Positions 58,737 to 64,000 of a stretch of 64,000 nt of DNA are shown one piece after another. The stretch lies in assembly GCA_964019335.1 (NCBI GenBank), contig OZ025739.1:1-64000 (forward strand). The letters run 5' to 3'. The translations under genes and the position numbers were made by a program. This DNA comes from Diplonema japonicum (lineage: Eukaryota > Euglenozoa > Diplonemea > Diplonemida > Diplonemidae). The number at the start of each line of letters is the position of its first letter. Position 1 is the first letter of the stretch. The notes beneath the pieces were generated by a model. It searched no databases and was not told the origin of the DNA. It was given only the letters and a program-made list of their open reading frames with translations.

Positions 58737-59396
58737 ATGGCCAACACGCCTGAGATAGCTGCTTCTTTGGCAGAGTACCGAGAGGCTGCGAGGAATGAAG
58801 TGCTGTGGTTGGAACCGAGGCCATCGACGGAGGTTCGGGGTGAGAGCCTGCCCCCTAATTTTAGTTGGGTGGACGAGAAGAGGAAGATCGCAGCATCGGG
58901 GTGTCCAAGAAGGGCGGAGGAGCTGAAGGGGCTCGCTGCGTTGGGAGTGGGGAGGATTATCTCAGTTCACGAACAAAGACTGCAAGGGGGAGATGTGAGT
59001 TGGAGGTCGGGCGGGCTGCACTTTGGCATGCAACAGCCAACGGACCTGCTTGATGGTGTCAAACAGGGACGCTCTGCGTTGAAGCTGCACCATTTCCCCT
59101 GTCCTGATGGTAGCTGCCCGGAGTTTGAGCAGCTTGATGAAATCGTTTGTGTTGTGGAAGAAGCACTGTCGCAGTCTCAGGGTGTTCTCATCCACTGCCA
59201 GTCGGGCGTGGGCAGGGCTGGTGTTGTCACCGCTGCCTGCCTTGCTTCTGTAACAAACACAAACCCCGACACGGTCCTCGGGAATCTGTACGATTTGCAG
59301 CGCCCGCTTTATAACTTCAACCTAAACCTCAAACAGCTTTCTAAGCTAGATGCATACTGGACCCACAGGGCGGATGCACAGTGCGAACTGAGGTGA
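58737..59396 (+). CDS. DUSP23-like protein tyrosine phosphatase
   Basis: A single exon of 219 residues. PPNFSWVDEKRKIAASGCPRRAEELKGLAALGVGRIISV matches the N-terminal part of atypical dual-specificity phosphatases of the DUSP23 (VHZ) type, which open with PPNFSWV. The catalytic loop HCQSGVGRAG (HCx5R, cysteine near residue 154) and a conserved DGSCP upstream as candidate general-acid loop are intact, so an active enzyme is expected. An insertion relative to DUSP23 carries the QRLQGGDVSWRSGG region. A GTAAGT...TTTGAAG stretch (58693-58720) before the ATG may be a leader intron. Substrate is unknown. Confidence 0.82.
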   Translation: MANTPEIAASLAEYREAARNEVLWLEPRPSTEVRGESLPPNFSWVDEKRKIAASGCPRRAEELKGLAALGVGRIISVHEQRLQGGDVSWRSGGLHFGMQQPTDLLDGVKQGRSALKLHHFPCPDGSCPEFEQLDEIVCVVEEALSQSQGVLIHCQSGVGRAGVVTAACLASVTNTNPDTVLGNLYDLQRPLYNFNLNLKQLSKLDAYWTHRADAQCELR

Positions 59397-60082
59397 TGGG
59401 GATTCGACTTAGATGTTTCATAAAAAAAATTCCCCCACTTCTTTTCTTTTTTCTCTTGTTCTTGACTAGTTTCTTTTTTATTTTATTATTTGTTCTTTTT
59501 TTTCCCCCCTTTTATTCAGTGCCCGTGAGGGATGCTATGACTGCTTTCGGTTATAAATCGTACTGTTGTTCTATTTAAGAAGAAGAAAATAGAGAGAAAA
59601 AAAAACCCCCCTCCTGGTGCTGATAATAGAGTCGTTGATGTACCTTCTTCTTCCCCCCAACGCCAATCGTCTCCATTTTTTTTTTCTTGAAAGAAAAAAA
59701 AATCGGCAGAGAACTCGGCTTAATTTTTTGAAACCCCCTCCCCCCACCTTGTGAGCAAGCGCAAGCAGCACAGGGCCGCATTTTAAGAGTTAAGGACCCC
59801 CCTTTTCAAGTCCGTCTCTTGTCTTTTTCTCGATGTGCCTTCGCAGTACCTATAACCCTCTGTTGTGTGGCGTTAGAACAAAGAAAAATACGAACTCTAC
59901 GGGGTTAAGCCTGCACCTTGGTACGGCACCATTGTACACATATTTTTTTTTTTCTCCCCCTTCCTTTTCCCTCTCTTGTCTACCCCTTCTTGTTGCACAA
60001 TGGACTTTAAAAAAAAAAGAAAAAGAAAGTAAAACCCCTCTCTGTTTGTTGCATTACATATTTTAATCCACTGGTGCCTATC
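59397..60082 (+). other. Long intergenic interval
   Basis: About 690 bases of T-runs, C-runs and short A-runs with no convincing gene on either strand. A 77-codon frame at 59833 has a Cys/Thr start but dissolves into a poly-Phe run. Pyrimidine tracts occur near 59430-59520 and 59940-60000. Confidence 0.55.
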
Positions 60083-62759
60083 ATGCCAACAATCAACAGG
60101 AAGGGCATGCCTGAATCATGGAAGCTAGCCACGTGCACCGTGGTGTCAGGGTGTGTTGGTGCTGCTGTGGTGTACGGATGTAGCTCAAAGGGGACGCAAG
60201 GTGTGGACAGGGTGAAAATCCTCAAAGAGCATGTTATCCCATATGACGAGAAGAACAGGTGGAGTGCGACAGACGTGGCGGCATGGTTGATCTCAAAGGG
60301 CGTTTCAGGGGAGGCGGCAGTGCTTCTAGAACAAGAGGGCATCGACGGCACAGTCCTCCCTCAGATCACCTTGGACATGATCTCCGAACTGGGCATCCAC
60401 AAGCTAGGCGACAGGATGAAACTGCAGAAGATCATCGAACAGTACAACGCCTCCGAGCCATCTCGTACAAACCCCCTCGCACCCGAAGCGGGAAACCTCC
60501 CAGAGACACGAAAACCCGCAGACAAAAGCAGCGAGGCTGCCCCTGCAGAGCAGAGCGACGCATTTGACGCGAAGTACACAGAAGTGGTGCAGGGACACGT
60601 CAAGTCCCTTAACAAAATCGTGACCTTCTTGGATTCGGAAGAATTCAAAAGGAGCCCCTCGCCGCTGAAAAAGGTGCAGCTGCAGAAGGTCGTCGAGCTT
60701 CTGACGAAACTGATCGAGTTCACTGACGACCTGCCCGAGAAGCACGGTGCCGTGCTGCTGCAGTACATCCAACGCGTGTACAGCGAGGTGAAGCAGCATG
60801 ACGTGGATGAAGACGAGGCGGAGGAGACAGGGGCCGAAACCAGGATCGGGAAGATCAGACAGCTGAAAAAACACCTGGTGGAGAACCCCTCTGCAAACCT
60901 TCCTGAAACAATGGAGCTGCTGCGCGAGGTGGTCGGCGACATAGACAACATCACCGACGAGGAGGAGATCGTTGAGCTCAACGCCGTCTTCAAAATGCTG
61001 CAGTCGCGGTCAGGCGCACGGCAAGAGGAGATCAAGTCCCAAGAGGCAGAAGGCGCTGTAGCCAACGAAGGCGTCAAAAAGCTCTTGATGGCAGCCCGTC
61101 TGTTCGACACGAACTTCATCAAACAGTCTCTGGAGAAACAAGCAGAACACATTAAGCTCGGCACCCACATCCTCCACGAGTACGAGGATTCCACCCACTG
61201 CGATTCCAGCATCGCCAAGAAGTTCTCCGATCTCATCCAGACCAAGATCGGCGAGCACATGGCGCTCAAGAACACCACGCAAGGCGAGGCGTCTGACCCG
61301 CTTGAGAGCAAGCTGGCCAACATCGTGAAGCTACTGAAAGAAGAGAGCTTTCCCAACCTTGGCCTTGAGCAGCAGTTCAAGGTTCTGGAGCATGCTTACC
61401 AAACGCTGGACTCTCTGTCACAGGATGAGCTGTCTGCGAACTACCCCCTGACCTCGCAGCTAGTTGCTCTGCTGAAGCAAAGACATGCAGAGACTAGCGA
61501 CAACTCTCTTGTGAAGGAAGCACTTGCAAAACAAGACGGGGAGGAGGGTGAGGGTGAAGGCGAGAACGAGGGCCCCGACACCACACCGCAGAACGAGATC
61601 AACCTGCTGCCGAAGGTGTACCAGAGACTCAAGTCCGACGACTTTGTTGACAGGACATCGGAGTTTGAGTTCAACACCCTCCTCTGGGTGGTGGCACAGA
61701 TCAGCCAGGTATGCCGGCCACAATGTATAACCCCACCAACAGGTCCTGCAGTCGGTAGTCTCCGAGGACAAGTTCAGGGAGCTGATGGAACCCGTTCACA
61801 AGATGCTGATGGTGAGGATGGACCAAGCAAAAGCGATGCCTGCTTCTAGAATGGAAGGGCTCAAGGGGTACAGCTTTGTTGAGGTATTTACAACACCCCC
61901 TTCCCCCCCTTTTTTTTTTACAAAAATCTTTTACAGGAAGACGGACACTTCACGCTTCAAGAAACGGAGGAACCAAGCCAAGTGGTGCAGAAGCTGGAGG
62001 ATGAGAAAAGCCATGGCGTCATGCACGACGGGGATAAGGAAAAACCAATGGTGGCAGTACTTGTGGGGTGCGACACGCCAGATGGCACGGAAGCATTAGA
62101 AATACAGCACATGGCATACATGCTAAAGAAGGAGCTGGGGTACAGGGTGATAATGCTGGTGGGGGGAGAGGCTGAGAAGGCAGGCGTGGAGTCGGTACTA
62201 CAGGGGCTTGGCAATGAGGTCTCTCTCGTTCTGATCAGAGGGGGCGAGACCAACACCAAGGAGACCATCACCATCGCAGGGGAAGAGGTGTCTTTGGAAT
62301 GGCTCAAGGAGACAGTAACAGCGCCTTCATGCTGCCTCATTCTTGACTTCCTGTCTTCATGCACACTGGCTACGGCGTCTGACGACATTACGCTACATCT
62401 TCCTGCTGAGTGCATCCCGAAGGTGACCTCTGCATGCTCTTGGTTGTTCTCGGGGTTCTTCACTCCTTTACTGGCCGAGATCCTCACCTCTAAAACCCCA
62501 CCTACTCTGCTTCACAATGTGGTGCATCACCTGCAGACATACATCACACACGACGACACCTCCGTGGAGATCATGGTATGGTTTTTAGAGCAAGAAAAAA
62601 AAGGGGAAAAGAAAAAAAAAAAAAAAAAAAAAAAAAACGCAGGAGAGGGAGTTTCAAGAGGGTGGGTTGCAAACTTGCTGTATCAGCAGGGGGCCTAAGC
62701 TTGAAGAGGAAAACTATTCGAGTGAGAATGAAGGTGACGAAGACGAAGCGGGTGAATAG
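60083..62759 (+). CDS. SAM-domain protein with helical middle and caspase-like C-terminal fold
   Basis: Exons 60083-61708, 61743-61883, 61937-62575 and 62643-62759 (introns 34, 53 and 67 nt, the last containing an A25-type run); 840 residues. An N-terminal hydrophobic segment (about 14-33) may anchor it to a membrane. A SAM domain follows (about 60-120: WSATDVAAWLISKGVSGEAAVLLEQEGIDGTVLPQITLDMISELGIHKLGDRMKLQKII). Residues 150-590 are acidic helices. From about 650, VAVLVGCDTPDGTEALEIQHMAYMLKKELGYRVIMLVGG with ILDFLSSC further on follows the strand-helix order of a peptidase C14 domain, but the usual catalytic HG and DCCHSG are not preserved. An inactive caspase-like domain is therefore a hypothesis. 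SAM domains oligomerise, so a scaffold is likely. Confidence 0.65.
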
Positions 62760-63274
62760 AATTTTTTTTTTTGAAGAGAAGTGTAGAGCTGCATCTATAG
62801 GTGCTTGGATGGAATGTTTTCTTTTGTTGATGGTCTACCCTAGAGTTTTTCTTCTTTTTTCTTTTAGTCCTCACCCCCCTGCCCAAGTGTGTACCCGCAC
62901 GAAAAACTGGAAAGAAATTGGGGAAAAAAAAGTTTGCCTTTCTTGCATGCATTAACAAAACAAGAAGGAAAAAAAAAAGGAGAATTTTATTTTATTTTTA
63001 AGTTTTTTTTTTTCGTTTCTAGATTTCCCTTTCCCCCCCCCTCCAAAACCACGTCCTCGTTTAGAAGGAAAAAAAAAAGAGGAAAAAAAAAAACACTCTA
63101 ATTTTTTTTTTTTTTTATACCTTAATTTACCACTTTCATTTTTTCTCCTTTTCCATTTTCTTCCCTCCTTTTTTTTTCTTTCTATATTTGATGAATTATC
63201 CACATAAAAAAAATTCGTACATTCTCACCACAGGCTCCCTTAGCACATCTTCTTTTTTCCCTCAACAAGAAAAA
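62760..63274 (+). other. Homopolymer-rich intergenic region
   Basis: About 515 bases with alternating A- and T-runs up to 14 long and some C-runs; predicted peptides are poly-Lys, poly-Phe or poly-Pro translations. A CACCACAG acceptor at 63232-63233 precedes the RPLP1 gene. Confidence 0.6.
63232..63233 (+). promoter_or_regulatory. Putative trans-splice acceptor, RPLP1 gene
   Basis: CATTCTCACCACAG, 41 bases before the ATG. Confidence 0.45.
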
Positions 63275-63653
63275 ATGGCATCCAAGGACGAGCTCGCATG
63301 CGTGTATGGAGGAAACATTTTAATTTTTTTTTCTTCAAAAAAAAATAAAATAAAATAGGTACGCCGCCCTCATCCTTCACGATGAGGGGCTTGAGGTGAC
63401 CGCTGACAAGATTACCTCGCTGTGCAAGGCCGCCAACCTTGAGGTCGAGTCTTTCTACCCTGGGCTCTTCGCCTCCTTCCTCACCGAGGGTGCCAACCTC
63501 GGTGACCTCCTCACCAGCACAGGTGGTGCCGCCCCCGAGGCCGCACCTGCCGCCGCCGCTGGTGGCGATGCGGCCCCCGCGGCTGCCGCCGGTGGCAAGG
63601 CCCCTGCCAAGGAGGAGTCCGAGGAGGAGATGGAATTCGACATGTTCGACTAG
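63275..63653 (+). CDS. RPLP1: 60S acidic ribosomal protein P1
   Basis: Exons 63275-63303 and 63359-63653 (55-nt GTATGG...AATAG intron), 107 residues. After splicing it begins [20 protein letters not shown], the invariant P1 start, followed by [29 protein letters not shown] and NLGDLL; the Ala/Gly/Pro hinge leads to the acidic [13 protein letters not shown] end. The usual eukaryotic P1/P2 terminus is DDDMGFGLFD; here the last residues are EFDMFD, a shape also seen in kinetoplastid-type P-proteins. P1/P2 dimers form the ribosomal stalk and recruit translational GTPases. Codon use is strongly biased like that of eL19. Confidence 0.92.
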
Positions 63654-63819
63654 AAAACTCCCTCAAAAGGAAAAAAATAAGGCCCCGCCAAAAAAAAAAA
63701 AAAAAGGAAACAACAAGTTTTTTTGTCACTTATTTTTTTTTTTTTTTTGGATCAAATATTTTTTTTTCTCGCCCACCCAGCGTTTCTTCCTTAACCCCAC
63801 CACCACAACGACAGTGACC

Positions 63820-64000
63820 ATGGACATATGCACCGCGTTCGAAATCTGCTGCCAAAAGCAAACCAACGGCATAGGCACCATCGGCATGAAGGTTGTGAAC
63901 AGTGTCCAGCAGTACCTAGTTAGGAACGTGGTGGTCGACAAAATGTTCAAAAGCGTGAGGGTCCGGGTAGGGGAGAGCTGCTTCGACGGCCACTGTAGGT
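63820..64000 (+). CDS. N-terminal part of an unrecognised gene, cut by the window edge
   Basis: The ATG at 63820 opens a frame of 60 codons that is still open at the window end. It reads MDICTAFEICCQKQTNGIGTIGMKVVNSVQQYL...FKSVRVRVGESCFDGHC. It has five cysteines and a balanced composition. Too little is present to name a family. It continues the + strand array. Confidence 0.4.
   Translation, partial: MDICTAFEICCQKQTNGIGTIGMKVVNSVQQYLVRNVVVDKMFKSVRVRVGESCFDGHCR

Noticed and set aside
59833-60066. 77-codon ORF between the phosphatase and SAM-domain genes
   Set aside because: Ends in a poly-Phe run from T-tracts, and no acceptor/ATG arrangement like the neighbours.
1-64000. CRISPR arrays, bacterial operons, rRNA or tRNA genes
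   Set aside because: No regularly spaced repeats, ribosome-binding sites or cloverleaf sequences were found by eye; repeated units here are minisatellites or transposon pieces. A tRNA scan would be decisive.
18332-64000. Assignment to a fornicate metamonad such as Kipferlia
   Set aside because: Intron richness fits, but the strict one-strand array, acceptor sites before ATGs and the BILBO1-like gene fit Euglenozoa better. Phylogeny of eL19 and kinesin would decide.

Overview
This is nuclear DNA from an intron-bearing, flagellated protist. The genes use the standard code: TAA, TAG and TGA all serve as stops. Homopolymer A/T tracts are abundant. Three things point to Euglenozoa, and within it a diplonemid-like lineage fits best. 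First, every host gene recognised from 18.3 kb to the right edge (more than 20 genes over about 45 kb) lies on the + strand with short spacers. Second, most of these genes have a pyrimidine-rich stretch ending in AG, often CACAG, a few to about 60 bases before the ATG with no upstream exon, as expected for spliced-leader addition to polycistronic transcripts. Third, one gene (28.66-29.97 kb) carries a domain resembling the N-terminus of kinetoplastid BILBO1. The taxonomic call is an inference. An intron-rich metamonad was considered and fits the gene layout less well.

Layout. 0.48-9.2 kb (- strand) holds a large non-LTR retrotransposon with a ubiquitin-like ORF, an AlkB-like dioxygenase, an OTU protease, zinc fingers, reverse transcriptase and a restriction-like endonuclease. 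9.4-18.2 kb is repeat-rich: an LRR fragment, minisatellites, a degraded RT/RNase H fragment, a dispersed repeat family and a hAT transposase gene split by small introns, with a roughly 150-bp inverted repeat at 11.67 and 18.05 kb. From 18.3 kb the one-way array reads: PIG-U, an RIIa-histidine phosphatase fusion, a coiled-coil protein, an EH-domain endocytic adaptor, a kelch protein, a disordered protein, ATG12, a small ORF, ribosomal protein eL19, the BILBO1-like protein, a membrane sensor kinase fused to a Ser/Thr kinase, a kinesin-3, small ORFs, RNase kappa, an armadillo-like protein with an MGC N-terminus, a 2,922-residue coiled-coil protein, several low-complexity proteins, type II pantothenate kinase, a DUSP23-like phosphatase, a SAM-domain protein, ribosomal protein P1 and one truncated gene.

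How the genes fit together. Several products suit a flagellate cytoskeleton and membrane system (BILBO1-like, kinesin, RIIa docking domain, acylated armadillo-like protein, giant coiled coil). Others are housekeeping genes for GPI anchoring, autophagy, CoA synthesis and translation. No functional operon logic is evident, as expected for constitutive polycistrons.

Introns are GT-AG, usually GTATG at the donor, and nearly all 31-67 nt long. The phosphatase gene has three introns of exactly 32 nt. Splicing was inferred by eye from reading-frame continuity and domain continuity. Exon coordinates are given per gene and should be accurate to a few bases.
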